Shown piece by piece: positions 1-7,838 of a stretch of 20,610 nucleotides of DNA. How positions within the stretch are numbered: position 1 is the first letter of the stretch; every line of letters starts with the position of its first letter. The DNA is from Phycisphaerales bacterium UBA4658. GTDB lineage: Bacteria > Planctomycetota > Phycisphaerae > Phycisphaerales > UBA1924. Location: contig DHLW01000167.1 in the NCBI GenBank assembly GCA_002405485.1, forward strand, positions 1 through 20,610, in the 5' to 3' direction. The translations under genes were made by a program, and so were the position numbers. The notes under the pieces are model-generated. The model saw only the letters and a list, made by a program, of their open reading frames with translations. It searched no databases and had not been told where the DNA came from.

Positions 1-381
1 GAGCTGGTCCGCGCCGAGCCGGCCGAGGCCGAGGTCCGTGTGGAGAGCTTCGACGGGTTGACGGTGGACTTCGCCGAGCAGATGGGCGCGAGTGTGCTGC
101 TGCGGGGCATCCGCAACCTGTCGGACCTGCAGAGCGAGGTGCAGCAGGCGCTGACGAATCGGCAGGTGGCCGGTCTGGAGACGGCGTTCATCGTGGCGGG
201 ACAGGACTTTGCGTACACCTCGAGCTCGCTCATCAAGCAGGTCACCGCGCTTGGCAAGGACCTGAGTTCTCTCCGGACCATGGTGCCTCCGCAGGTGGTG
301 CGAGCGCTCAAGCGGAAGAAGCGGGAGCGGCATCCCGCGCTGCTCCGGCTGATCGAGCGCAGCGACGAGGAGCGTGGCTGA
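1..381 (+). CDS. coaD: Phosphopantetheine adenylyltransferase, C-terminal part (5' end outside window)
   Basis: The frame is open from base 1 to the TGA at 379-381, giving 126 residues of the C-terminal part. CoaD transfers AMP from ATP to 4'-phosphopantetheine, forming dephospho-CoA, the penultimate step of cytoplasmic CoA synthesis. Visible family signatures are VESFDGLTVDFA, then VLLRGIRNLSD (the conserved LIRGLR segment), the NR pair followed by LETAF, and the YTSSSLIKQV stretch that corresponds to the ISSSxVKE phosphate-binding motif near the end of the family. After the normal end there is a short basic tail rich in Lys and Arg. The GTG at position 40 is internal, because homology continues upstream of it. 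The next gene starts 3 bases downstream, so the two are probably co-transcribed. The identification is firm; the N-terminal nucleotide-binding part is not in the window. Confidence 0.93.
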   Translation, partial: ELVRAEPAEAEVRVESFDGLTVDFAEQMGASVLLRGIRNLSDLQSEVQQALTNRQVAGLETAFIVAGQDFAYTSSSLIKQVTALGKDLSSLRTMVPPQVVRALKRKKRERHPALLRLIERSDEERG

Positions 382-384
382 GTC

Positions 385-1077
385 ATGGTCGATCTCCGCA
401 TCATCAGCATCGGCACGCTCTCAGCGCACCCCCTGTGGGGCGAACGGCAGCCCGTCCGCACCGGGCACGCCACGAGCACGCTCGTGCGATCCGGGAAGCG
501 GGCCATGATCATCGATCCCGGGCTCCCTCCGGCGGTGATCGCGGCGCGGCTGAACGAGCGCAGCGGGCTGGCCCCGCGCGACATCACGCACGTGTTTCTC
601 ACCAGCTTCAAGCCCGACACCATGCGAGGGAGCTCCGCGTTCGAGAACGCCACATGGTGGGTGAGCGCCGAGGAGCGCGAGGGCGTGGGCGTGCCACTGG
701 CCGGCGGGCTGCAGAAAGCCGTCCGCGACGGCGACGGCGAGCTTGCCCGGCTGCTGGAGCAGGACGTGGCGATCCTCAGACGCTGTCAGCCCGCGCCGGA
801 TCGGCTTGCCGACGATGTCGACCTGTTCCCGCTTCCCGGAGTGACGCCCGGGTGCTGCGGGGTGCTGTGCGCCGCGGCTCAGAAGACGACGCTCATCTGC
901 GGGGATGCGGTGGCGACGGTCGAGCATCTCGCAAGCGGCCTGGTGCTTCCAAGCTGCGTGGATGTGCGCAAAGCGCAGGAGAGCTTCGCCGAGGCGGTGG
1001 AGATCGGCGACGAGCTTGTGCTTGGTCGAGACACGCTGGTTCGCAGTCCGGGGCGTGTGGCCCGAAAGGGCGAGTGA
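385..1077 (+). CDS. Metallo-beta-lactamase-fold protein with degenerate metal site
   Basis: This 230-residue protein has the layout of a small MBL-fold hydrolase: an N-terminal SIGTLSAHPLWGE strand region, THATSTLV-like 'GHATSTLVRSG', IIDPGLPP, the strand-loop VFLTSFKPDTMRG, a late LPGVTPGC turn and the ICGDAVATVEHL segment. In active members the loop reads HxHxDH and the turn ends in His. Here the loop is S-F-K-P-D-T, so only the Asp of that motif remains, and the late His is replaced by Cys. The Asp of GDAVAT is kept. The fold call follows from family knowledge; loss of the dinuclear zinc site is inferred from by-eye alignment. It sits 3 bases after coaD, with AGGAG at 368-372 as a distant ribosome-binding site. 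Function is unknown; it may be a non-catalytic or altered-specificity member. Confidence 0.75.
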   Translation: MVDLRIISIGTLSAHPLWGERQPVRTGHATSTLVRSGKRAMIIDPGLPPAVIAARLNERSGLAPRDITHVFLTSFKPDTMRGSSAFENATWWVSAEEREGVGVPLAGGLQKAVRDGDGELARLLEQDVAILRRCQPAPDRLADDVDLFPLPGVTPGCCGVLCAAAQKTTLICGDAVATVEHLASGLVLPSCVDVRKAQESFAEAVEIGDELVLGRDTLVRSPGRVARKGE

Positions 1078-1113
1078 ATCGCACGCGGCGCGGGAGGGTT
1101 GTACGCTTTGCCC

Positions 1114-2493
1114 ATGACCCTGCCCGCCGCCGAGTTTCGGGAGACGCACACACGCTGGCTGCTGGAGATCGCCCAGATTCCGACCGCCGCCGGTCGAGAG
1201 TGGCGTGTCGCCCGCTGGCTGCGGGCCTTCGTTGCCGCGCGACCGGACCTGCGGCTGGATGAGGATCGGTGGGGCAATCTGGTGGTTCGGCCAAGGGCTC
1301 GCTGGGGGCGGCGGGGCGCCCGGCCGATCTACATCACGGCCCATCTGGATCACCCGGCGTTTGTCGTGCACCGCGTGATCGGGCCTGGAACGCTGGAGCT
1401 CGAGTTCCGCGGCGGGGTGATGGACGAGTACTTCGCCGACGCGCGCGTGGTCGTGCACGCCGGGGATGATCCCGCCCTGAGCCCGGGACGTGTCGAGCAG
1501 ACCTTCGGCGCGACGCTCACCGGCGAGGGCGACGGGGTGCGCGGCCCGGACGGCGCCCGTCTGTTCAAGACCTACACGGCGGAGCTGGATGAGTTCGACG
1601 ACGAGGTCGCGGCGCCGGACATCCGCGTGGGCGACGTGGCCACGTGGGCCCTCCCGCCATCGGAGGTGGACCGGCGCGGGATCGTGCACGCGCCCGCGTG
1701 TGACGATCTGTCGGCCGTGGCCGCGGCGATCAGCGCGATGGACACCCTCATTGAACTGCGAAAGCGGGGCCAGAAGCTCGAGGACGTGCGGCTGCTGTTC
1801 ACCCGCAGCGAGGAGATCGGCTTCACCGGCGCTATCGCCGCCGCCCAGGGCCGCACCATGGAGAAGAGCGCTCGCGTGATCGCGCTGGAGAACAGCCGCT
1901 CCTTCGCGGACTCGCCGATCGGCGGGGGCCCGATCGTGCGGGTGGGCGATCGGCTGAGCGTGTTCGATCCAAGGCTCACCGCCGCGTGCGCCAAGACAGC
2001 CGAGCAGATCGCGGGGCATCCGTCCAGTCCCACGGCGACGCAGAAGAACGGCGACGTGGCGGGATGGAAGTGGCAGCGCAAGCTCATGGCGGGCGGCGCG
2101 TGCGAGGCGACGGTGTTCTGCGCCTACGGATACCAGGCCACGTGCCTCTGCCTGCCGCTGGGCAACTATCACAACATGGCGGACCTGGCGGCGATGCAGG
2201 ACGGCTCGTTCGATCAGGCCAGGAACGGCCCCCCGCGCACTGGACGCGAGTTCATCGCGCTGAGCGATTACTTCGGGCTCGTCGATCTGCTCGTGGCGAT
2301 CGGCACGGAACTGCCCGATGCCGACCCCGTCCTCGAACGAATCGAGAAGCTCTATGCCAAGCACGCGTTCGTGCTGGAAGAGGGGAGGCCCGGCGCGGGC
2401 GCGAAGACCAGGCCGCGAAAGAAGAAGATCAAGCGGCCGACGACGCGGGGGACGCGGGCTTCATCGCCCGCACGGGCACGCACCGCGCGATGA
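1114..2493 (+). CDS. M42-like zinc aminopeptidase/amidohydrolase (clan MH)
   Basis: This 459-residue protein is predicted to be a cytoplasmic dinuclear zinc peptidase of the M42/M20/M28 clan. Ligand and catalytic candidates fall in the expected order: H77 and D79 in TAHLDHPAF, bridging D197 in PACDDLSAVAA, E233 (general base) and E234 in TRSEEIGFTGA, E259 in IALENS, and H353 in LGNYHNMADL. M42 enzymes usually have about 350 residues. The excess includes an acidic insertion around residues 150-185 and a C-terminal tail from about 428 that is almost all Arg, Lys, Thr and Pro. I chose ATG 1114; TTG at 1099 or 1108 in the same frame are alternatives, since GGGAGG lies at 1093-1098. The stop overlaps the next start as ATGA. 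The substrate is not predictable. Confidence 0.8.
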   Translation: MTLPAAEFRETHTRWLLEIAQIPTAAGREWRVARWLRAFVAARPDLRLDEDRWGNLVVRPRARWGRRGARPIYITAHLDHPAFVVHRVIGPGTLELEFRGGVMDEYFADARVVVHAGDDPALSPGRVEQTFGATLTGEGDGVRGPDGARLFKTYTAELDEFDDEVAAPDIRVGDVATWALPPSEVDRRGIVHAPACDDLSAVAAAISAMDTLIELRKRGQKLEDVRLLFTRSEEIGFTGAIAAAQGRTMEKSARVIALENSRSFADSPIGGGPIVRVGDRLSVFDPRLTAACAKTAEQIAGHPSSPTATQKNGDVAGWKWQRKLMAGGACEATVFCAYGYQATCLCLPLGNYHNMADLAAMQDGSFDQARNGPPRTGREFIALSDYFGLVDLLVAIGTELPDADPVLERIEKLYAKHAFVLEEGRPGAGAKTRPRKKKIKRPTTRGTRASSPARARTAR

Positions 2494-3332
2494 CCACGCC
2501 GCGCATCGAGCACGTGTGGGTGACGCGCGTTGGCCCGGGCGTGAGCGCGTCGGCGTGGGCGCAGGAGCTGCAGCGAGGCGCCTGGGTGCGTGAGTCGGCC
2601 GTGCTCAAGCTCGACGGTCTCTCGTGGGTTCGCCGGGCCCGCCTGCAGGGTGTTGACGTCGTGGTCAAGTGCCGCCCGCTGGATTCGCTGGCCCGCCGGG
2701 TCAAGGCGATGATCGGGCAGGACCAGTTCGATCGCCACTGGCGGGCCGCGGGCGTGCTCGGCTCGGCGCGGATTCCCACGGGCGAGGTGAAGCTGCTGGG
2801 GCGCGCGATCATCGATGGCCGGCCGGCGATGTTGCTGGCGCTTGCCCATGTCGAAGGTCCGACGCTGCTGGAGATGATGCGCCGCGACGCGAGCGGCGAA
2901 GTCGCCATGCCGGAGCGCATCCTGATCGCCCGCAGTGTGGGCGCGCTGGTGTTTCGGCTTCGCGAGCGCGGGCTGCACAATCGAGACCTCAAGCCGTCGA
3001 ACATCGTGATGACGCGATCGCGCGCAGGCGTTTGGAATCCGGCGATCATCGATCTGGTGGGCGTCCGTGGGGCTCGCTTGGGCGACGGGGCGGCGCGGAT
3101 GTTCGCATCGCTTGTGATCGAGCCGGCGGGCTGCGGCGTGCCGCCGGCGCCGCGGCTCATCATCGTCGCGCTGCGGGCGTGGCTGGACGCGCACCTGGCG
3201 GCATCGCCGGTTCAGGCGGTCACGCCGCACGCCCGGCGGGCGATGATGCGGGCGATGTGGGACGACGTCGTGAAGATCGTGCGGAACCACGGCGATCCGC
3301 GGCCGCGCGTCGCGCCGGAATCGGCGCCGTGA
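2490..3332 (+). CDS. InaA/WaaP-family kinase (lipopolysaccharide-kinase-like)
   Basis: This 280-residue protein has the core of a small protein-kinase-like fold. VVVKCRPL carries a likely ATP-binding Lys. LHNRDLKPSNIVM is the catalytic loop, with D166 and the following K and N. IIDLVGV supplies the metal-binding Asp (D188) where protein kinases have DFG. Length and motif spacing resemble the Kdo/WaaP or InaA family, whose members phosphorylate sugars of the LPS core or act as uncharacterised membrane-associated kinases. Translation starts at the ATG of an ATGA overlap with the preceding peptidase gene, and no separate ribosome-binding site is visible, so it is probably translationally coupled. 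Its substrate is unknown; a sugar of the outer envelope is the family-based guess. It converges with alr, with only 9 bases between the stops. Confidence 0.72.
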   Translation: MTTPRIEHVWVTRVGPGVSASAWAQELQRGAWVRESAVLKLDGLSWVRRARLQGVDVVVKCRPLDSLARRVKAMIGQDQFDRHWRAAGVLGSARIPTGEVKLLGRAIIDGRPAMLLALAHVEGPTLLEMMRRDASGEVAMPERILIARSVGALVFRLRERGLHNRDLKPSNIVMTRSRAGVWNPAIIDLVGVRGARLGDGAARMFASLVIEPAGCGVPPAPRLIIVALRAWLDAHLAASPVQAVTPHARRAMMRAMWDDVVKIVRNHGDPRPRVAPESAP

Positions 3333-3341
3333 CTCGTCGGG

Positions 3342-4820
3342 CTACTGGGCCACCGCCGTCGCACCGCCGATGCCCCCCCCTCGCGTTCCGCCCGAGGTGA
3401 TCCTGAGCGTGGTCGATGGCGTGTCGGTGGGAGCCGCGGCCAGAGCCGCGCGATAGGTCCGCTCGATGCGCGGCGAGATCCGCGTGAGCAGGTCATGGGT
3501 GATGGTCCCGGCGGCCTCGGCGAGGGCTGGCAGATCGTTTGGCGCGCCCGGCGTTCGTCCGAACACCTCGACTTCCGGGCCCGCGGGCTCCTGCCCGCTG
3601 CGCCCGAACCTGAGGTACTGCTCGGGCACGTCCGTGACGTCGATGGTGATCTGATCCATGCTCACGCGCCCGACGACCGGCGCGTAGACCGTCGGCGGGC
3701 CCGAACCGGCATCGTCCTCGCCACCACCGCGCCGCTCGAATACCCGGCCTGTGAGCCCGACCCACCCCGGGCCGCCCGATCCGCGCCCGCCAAGCCCGCG
3801 CGGATATCCATCCGCGTAGCCGACCGGCACGATCGCGATGCGTGTCGGGCGCCCGTCGGAACGGCGCGGAGCCCGCCATGTGCCGCCATAGCCCACGGGC
3901 CAGCCGGCGGGGATCTCCTCGAGATGCACGATGCTCGACAGCCATCGCACGGCGGGCGCCAACTCGTTCATCTGGGCGCGGAACTCAAAGTGCTCGCTCG
4001 GGGGCACCTCAAACCCGCAATACCCAAGCATGCTCTGCCCCACCCGAACCATCGTCCCGTGATAGCTCCGGCTGCGGAACATCGCGCAACTGTTCGCCGC
4101 GTGCACGGCGAGCTCGGAGACGCGGCTGACGGCCTTGCCGCCCTTGTCCACGGCGGCCTTGATGATCGGTTTGATGGACTCGACGAAGTCGCGGAACATC
4201 CGCGCCTGGTCCCGCGTTGCCTGGTCGTTGCAGCAGGGTGACGCAAAGTGCGTCATCAAGCCGCCGAGACGGATCTTCTGCGAAGCGGCGACGCGCTCCA
4301 CGAGCTTCACAGCCAGCTCCGGCATGACCCCGCCACGCGACAGGCCCGTGTCGACCTGGACATGCACCGGAACCGGAGCGCCGATCCGTCCGGCCATTTC
4401 CTCAACGCCAGAAAGCTGATCAAGGCCATGCAGCGTGAGATGCAAGCGCCCAACGGCGGCGTGGCGATAGAGCGGGTCCATCCGATCCACGCCATGCACG
4501 GGCATGAGCACCAGCACCGGCACGCTCGGAACCGCCTCAGCGATCTGCCGGGCCTCGTCCAGTGCGTACACCGCGATCATGTCGACGCCCGAGGCACAGC
4601 TCCCCGACGTCGCGTGCGCGGGGGGCTGCCCCCCAGCCGGGGTGCCGACCAGCCGCTTGGCCAGCCGAACGGCTCCGCATCCATATGCGTCCTGCTTGAG
4701 CACCGCACAAATGCCGACCTTGCCGGCACCCTGAGCCTGATCGGGCGCAATCACGCGGCGGATCAGCCCGAGATTCCGGTCAATGGCGGCGAGATCGATG
4801 TCAACTCTGCTGGCGGGCAC
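3342..4820 (-). CDS. alr: Alanine racemase
   Basis: This PLP enzyme interconverts L- and D-alanine, supplying D-Ala for peptidoglycan. K42 in AVLKQDAYGCG is the Schiff-base Lys, and Y335 in VGYADGYPRGL is the catalytic Tyr from the partner subunit. VGRVSMDQITIDVTD, HVQVDTGLSRGG and THDLLTRISPRIERTY are further family signatures. At 492 residues it is much longer than the usual 360-390. The extra length lies in an insertion after the Lys motif (about residues 60-75, Gly/Ala/Pro-rich), a Gly-rich loop before VGRVSMD, an expansion before the ITHDLLT motif, and a Thr/Gly-rich tail of nearly 40 residues. The start is GTG with GGAG five bases upstream on the minus strand. That leads straight into the conserved VDIDLAAIDRN, so the start is well supported. 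Confidence 0.92.
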   Translation of the reverse strand: MPASRVDIDLAAIDRNLGLIRRVIAPDQAQGAGKVGICAVLKQDAYGCGAVRLAKRLVGTPAGGQPPAHATSGSCASGVDMIAVYALDEARQIAEAVPSVPVLVLMPVHGVDRMDPLYRHAAVGRLHLTLHGLDQLSGVEEMAGRIGAPVPVHVQVDTGLSRGGVMPELAVKLVERVAASQKIRLGGLMTHFASPCCNDQATRDQARMFRDFVESIKPIIKAAVDKGGKAVSRVSELAVHAANSCAMFRSRSYHGTMVRVGQSMLGYCGFEVPPSEHFEFRAQMNELAPAVRWLSSIVHLEEIPAGWPVGYGGTWRAPRRSDGRPTRIAIVPVGYADGYPRGLGGRGSGGPGWVGLTGRVFERRGGGEDDAGSGPPTVYAPVVGRVSMDQITIDVTDVPEQYLRFGRSGQEPAGPEVEVFGRTPGAPNDLPALAEAAGTITHDLLTRISPRIERTYRAALAAAPTDTPSTTLRITSGGTRGGGIGGATAVAQ

Positions 4821-4910
4821 GGCGGCTCCGGTAAGGGTGTACGTCTCGGGACGGTGCTGGATGCGGGGGCTCTGGCTCGGGCTGGTCGATCGAGAATCTA
4901 CATCTCTGCA

Positions 4911-4926
4911 CGACTCGTGCGAGTCG
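4911..4926. promoter_or_regulatory. 16-bp palindrome in the alr/helicase divergent region (possible operator)
   Basis: CGACTCG and CGAGTCG form perfect 7-bp arms around a TG spacer. The site lies in the 239-bp region between the divergent alr and helicase starts, 4 bases upstream of a candidate -35 box. The size and position suit a dimeric repressor or activator. No known operator is recognised, and in GC-rich DNA a short palindrome can arise by chance. Confidence 0.3.
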
Positions 4927-4930
4927 CATC

Positions 4931-4959
4931 TTGTATCGTCCGGGCCGTGCCACTACGAT
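4931..4959 (+). promoter_or_regulatory. Candidate sigma-70-type promoter for the helicase gene
   Basis: TTGTAT (4931-4936) and TACGAT (4954-4959) are separated by 17 bases and lie about 100 bases before the helicase ATG. Each box matches the consensus at four positions or fewer, so this is weak. The rest of 4821-5059 shows no gene; the in-frame TTG at 4931 extends the helicase frame but has no ribosome-binding site and no conserved sequence. Confidence 0.25.
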
Positions 4960-5059
4960 CAACTTCCGAAAACCCGCTGAGCCAACCCGCAAAGCTCGTC
5001 TGATCACAGCGAGGGCGGACGGCGAAGCAACCTCTTTTGACCAGGGATCGGCCCTCCGA

Positions 5060-7804
5060 ATGACTTCCCGTTCTCGCGGCAAGCGCGACCAGAGCAACAC
5101 CTCATCCGGCGCCGACGCCGGCAAACCACGTCGCACTCGGCGTTCCGCCGGCGGGAAGGCCGCGGCTCGTCCACCTCGGGTCAGCCGACCACCCAGCGTG
5201 GGCGCAGAGCCCAAGCCCAAGAAGACCGCGCCCGCCAAACCGACCAAGGCGCCCGTGGCCCCCTCGAACCAGGCCGCCGCGAAGAAACCCCCTGCAAAGA
5301 AGGCCGGTCCCTCTCGCGGACGCGGGCGCTCGCAGGCGCCCACGGAGCTCGAGTCCGCACCATTTGACGCGGCAAGCCCGGGTCCCGTGGCGGACGCTCC
5401 TGCTCAGGCAACTCCGCCCGCGTCGACCCCGTTGCGCATGGTCGGTCCGCGCGGCGGCAAGGGGCGCACTCCCGCCCCACCAGCCCCTTCCGTCGCCCAA
5501 GCTCCCACAGCGGCCCGCGCACCCGCGCCGGCCCAGCAAAGGCCGCCATCTGCCCAGCGCCCTGGTCCTGGTGCGCCGCCTCCTGCGCCGATGCGTCCTG
5601 CGTCCGGATCAGCGCCACGGCCTGCACCAAGCGGGCCATCAGCGCGCCCCGGCCGCGCGCCGGCTCGACCGGCGCCGCCCGCCCGCCCGGCGGCGCATGG
5701 TCACCACGCTCCCCCCGTTCGCCCCGCGCAGGGTGGCATGCCGCAGCAGCCGCCGGCGCGCGGGCCAGCTCCGGATGGCGCACGTCCTCGGCAACCGATG
5801 CCGCCGGCGCCGAATCAGTCTCGGCCGGCGTTCGGCGCCTCTGGCCAGCGTCCGCCGCAACGCGGACCGGATGATCGCGTCGGCCGTCCCGGCCAGCCGC
5901 CCATGGTCAGTGGCCAGCAGCGAGCGCCGGTTGCCCCGGGCCAGCAGCGGCCAGCGAATCAGGGTGGGCAACCTCGGCCACCGGCTGTCGGCGGTCAACG
6001 TCCGATGCCGTCGCCGCCGACGCGCGGGCCGATGCCGGCACGTCCGCAGATGCCTCCCGCCGGACATGCTCCGCGCCCCGCGCAGGGCGGCCAGCGTGCG
6101 ATGCCTCCTTCGCAGCGTTCCCCGCATCTGCCGCCGGGAGCGCCGCCGGTGCCGCCGTCCGTCCCGCCGTCCGGTCCGCAGCGCGTGGCTCAGGGGCCGC
6201 CGGCCGGTCGCCCCGGGCGTCCGCCGGTTGAGTCTGCGACGGATCAGCGGCCGCCGGCGCCGGCGAAGCCTCCGGCGCGGGCCGTCCAGCCGCCCCCTCC
6301 TGCGGCTCCTGGCGAGAAGACCTTCAACCAGAAGGCCTTCGACGAGATCTTCGATCGCGGGACCAGGTTCGCTGACCTGGGTCTGGCGCCCGAGGTGCTT
6401 CGCGGCGTGACCGAGGCGGGCTTTGAGTATCCGACGTCGATCCAGGCCAAGATCATTCCGCTGCTGCTCACGGGCGTGGACGTGCTTGGTCAGGCCAAGA
6501 CCGGCACGGGCAAGACCGCCGCGTTCGGGCTCCCGCTGCTCACGCGGACCGTCAAGGGCGACGCGATGTCGGGCATGGTGCTGGTGCCGACGCGCGAGCT
6601 GGCGATTCAGGTCGCCACGGATCTGAATGAGCTTGGGAAGTACACCGGATTCTCGGTGCTGCCGGTCTACGGCGGGCAGAACATCAACACCCAGGCCCAG
6701 CGGCTTCGCGAAGGGCCGGAGATCATCGTCGCCACCCCGGGCCGCTTGCAGGACATGCGCGAGCGCGGCTATGTGCACTACCGCAACATCAAGACGGTCA
6801 TCCTCGACGAGGTTGACCGCATGCTCGACATCGGTTTCCGCGACGACATCCGGCGGATCCTCTCGGCGTGCCCGCCCGATCGCCAGACGGTGTTCGTCTC
6901 CGCGACGCTCCCGAGCGAGGTCGAATCGCTGGCCCGCTCATTTGCACGCAACGCCGAGAAGATCGTCGCCACCACCGGCTCGCTCACCGCGTCGCTGGTG
7001 AAGCAGTGGTACCTGCCCGCGCAGCCGTGGGACAAGAAGCCGCTGCTGCTGCACCTGCTGACGCATGAGAGCCCGGCGCTGACGATCATCTTCTGCCGCA
7101 CCAAGCGCACGGTGGACTCGGTCGCTGAGTATCTGTCGCGCAAGGGCATCGACACGATGGCGATCCACGGGGACATGCCGCAGAACAAGCGCAACCGCGT
7201 GATCGAGAAGCTGCACTCGGGCTCGCTGAGCGTGCTGGTGGCCAGCGATCTGGCCAGCCGAGGTCTGGATGTCGAGGGCATCACCCACGTCATCAACTAT
7301 GACCTTCCGGAAGATCCGGATCTGTACGTTCACCGCATCGGGCGCACGGCCCGGGCCGGGCGCGATGGCGTGGCGTGGTCGCTGGTCACGCCTGAGCAGG
7401 GCCCGCTGCTGACCGAGATCGAGATCCTCATCAACGCCGAGATTCCCAAGCTCGACTATCCCGACTTCATCCCGGGTCCGATCCCCGAGGATGTGCGCTC
7501 GCGCATGCCCGCGCCGCGTCGAACCGACGGCCCCATGCCGGTGAGCCGGTTCGCCGCGCCACTGCCGATCGCTTTATCCGCGGCGCCCGCTCCTGCCTCG
7601 CAGGCCCAGAGCGCAGCGCCAGCCGCTCCAGCCCCGGCGCTCGATCCATCTCGGTTCCCGGGCGGGATCGTTCCGAGCAAGCTCCCGGATCGGCGCCTCG
7701 GCGGCCGGGTTCGGACCGCGCGGAGCATGCGTCAGGGTCCGGCCCCTGCCGCGCCGAGTCCGCAACCAGACGCCGCGCAGAGCAGCCCGCCCGCGGCGAA
7801 CTGA
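5060..7804 (+). CDS. DEAD-box-type ATP-dependent RNA helicase with long disordered N-terminal extension
   Basis: This 914-residue protein unwinds or remodels RNA using ATP. The helicase core spans about residues 420-800. It has an upstream F in the FADLGL lead-in, the Q motif (YPTSIQAKIIP), motif I AKTGTGKT (479-486, K485), Ia PTRELAIQV, TPGR, motif II DEVD (583-586), motif III SAT, IV IIFCRTKR, V ASRGLDV and VI HRIGRTARAG (758-767). Motif II has V in place of A. Residues 1-420 are low complexity: first a Lys/Ala/Pro stretch resembling histone H1 tails, then Pro, Ala, Arg and Gln-rich sequence. The C-terminal 110 residues are again Pro/Ala-rich. Helicases of the RhlE/DeaD type usually have 400-650 residues. 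ATG 5060 was preferred to TTG 4931 because the extra residues are not helicase-like. Confidence 0.92.
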   Translation: MTSRSRGKRDQSNTSSGADAGKPRRTRRSAGGKAAARPPRVSRPPSVGAEPKPKKTAPAKPTKAPVAPSNQAAAKKPPAKKAGPSRGRGRSQAPTELESAPFDAASPGPVADAPAQATPPASTPLRMVGPRGGKGRTPAPPAPSVAQAPTAARAPAPAQQRPPSAQRPGPGAPPPAPMRPASGSAPRPAPSGPSARPGRAPARPAPPARPAAHGHHAPPVRPAQGGMPQQPPARGPAPDGARPRQPMPPAPNQSRPAFGASGQRPPQRGPDDRVGRPGQPPMVSGQQRAPVAPGQQRPANQGGQPRPPAVGGQRPMPSPPTRGPMPARPQMPPAGHAPRPAQGGQRAMPPSQRSPHLPPGAPPVPPSVPPSGPQRVAQGPPAGRPGRPPVESATDQRPPAPAKPPARAVQPPPPAAPGEKTFNQKAFDEIFDRGTRFADLGLAPEVLRGVTEAGFEYPTSIQAKIIPLLLTGVDVLGQAKTGTGKTAAFGLPLLTRTVKGDAMSGMVLVPTRELAIQVATDLNELGKYTGFSVLPVYGGQNINTQAQRLREGPEIIVATPGRLQDMRERGYVHYRNIKTVILDEVDRMLDIGFRDDIRRILSACPPDRQTVFVSATLPSEVESLARSFARNAEKIVATTGSLTASLVKQWYLPAQPWDKKPLLLHLLTHESPALTIIFCRTKRTVDSVAEYLSRKGIDTMAIHGDMPQNKRNRVIEKLHSGSLSVLVASDLASRGLDVEGITHVINYDLPEDPDLYVHRIGRTARAGRDGVAWSLVTPEQGPLLTEIEILINAEIPKLDYPDFIPGPIPEDVRSRMPAPRRTDGPMPVSRFAAPLPIALSAAPAPASQAQSAAPAAPAPALDPSRFPGGIVPSKLPDRRLGGRVRTARSMRQGPAPAAPSPQPDAAQSSPPAAN

Positions 7805-7838
7805 TCTGTCGGCGCTCGGGCGAGATCGGGGTGTTGCC

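Noticed and set aside
421-2364. Long minus-strand open frame (647 codons) opposite the MBL and peptidase genes
   Set aside because: It is antisense to two genes with clear family motifs, its translation is Arg/Gly/His-rich without any domain, and long antisense frames are expected in GC-rich DNA.
4931-5059. Helicase start at TTG 4931
   Set aside because: There is no ribosome-binding site, the codon coincides with a candidate -35 box, and the added 43 residues have no helicase feature.
5364-6410. Overlapping plus-strand frame inside the helicase N-terminal extension
   Set aside because: It is an Arg/Leu-rich shadow of the Pro/Ala codons in the helicase frame. The helicase frame continues without break into the conserved core.
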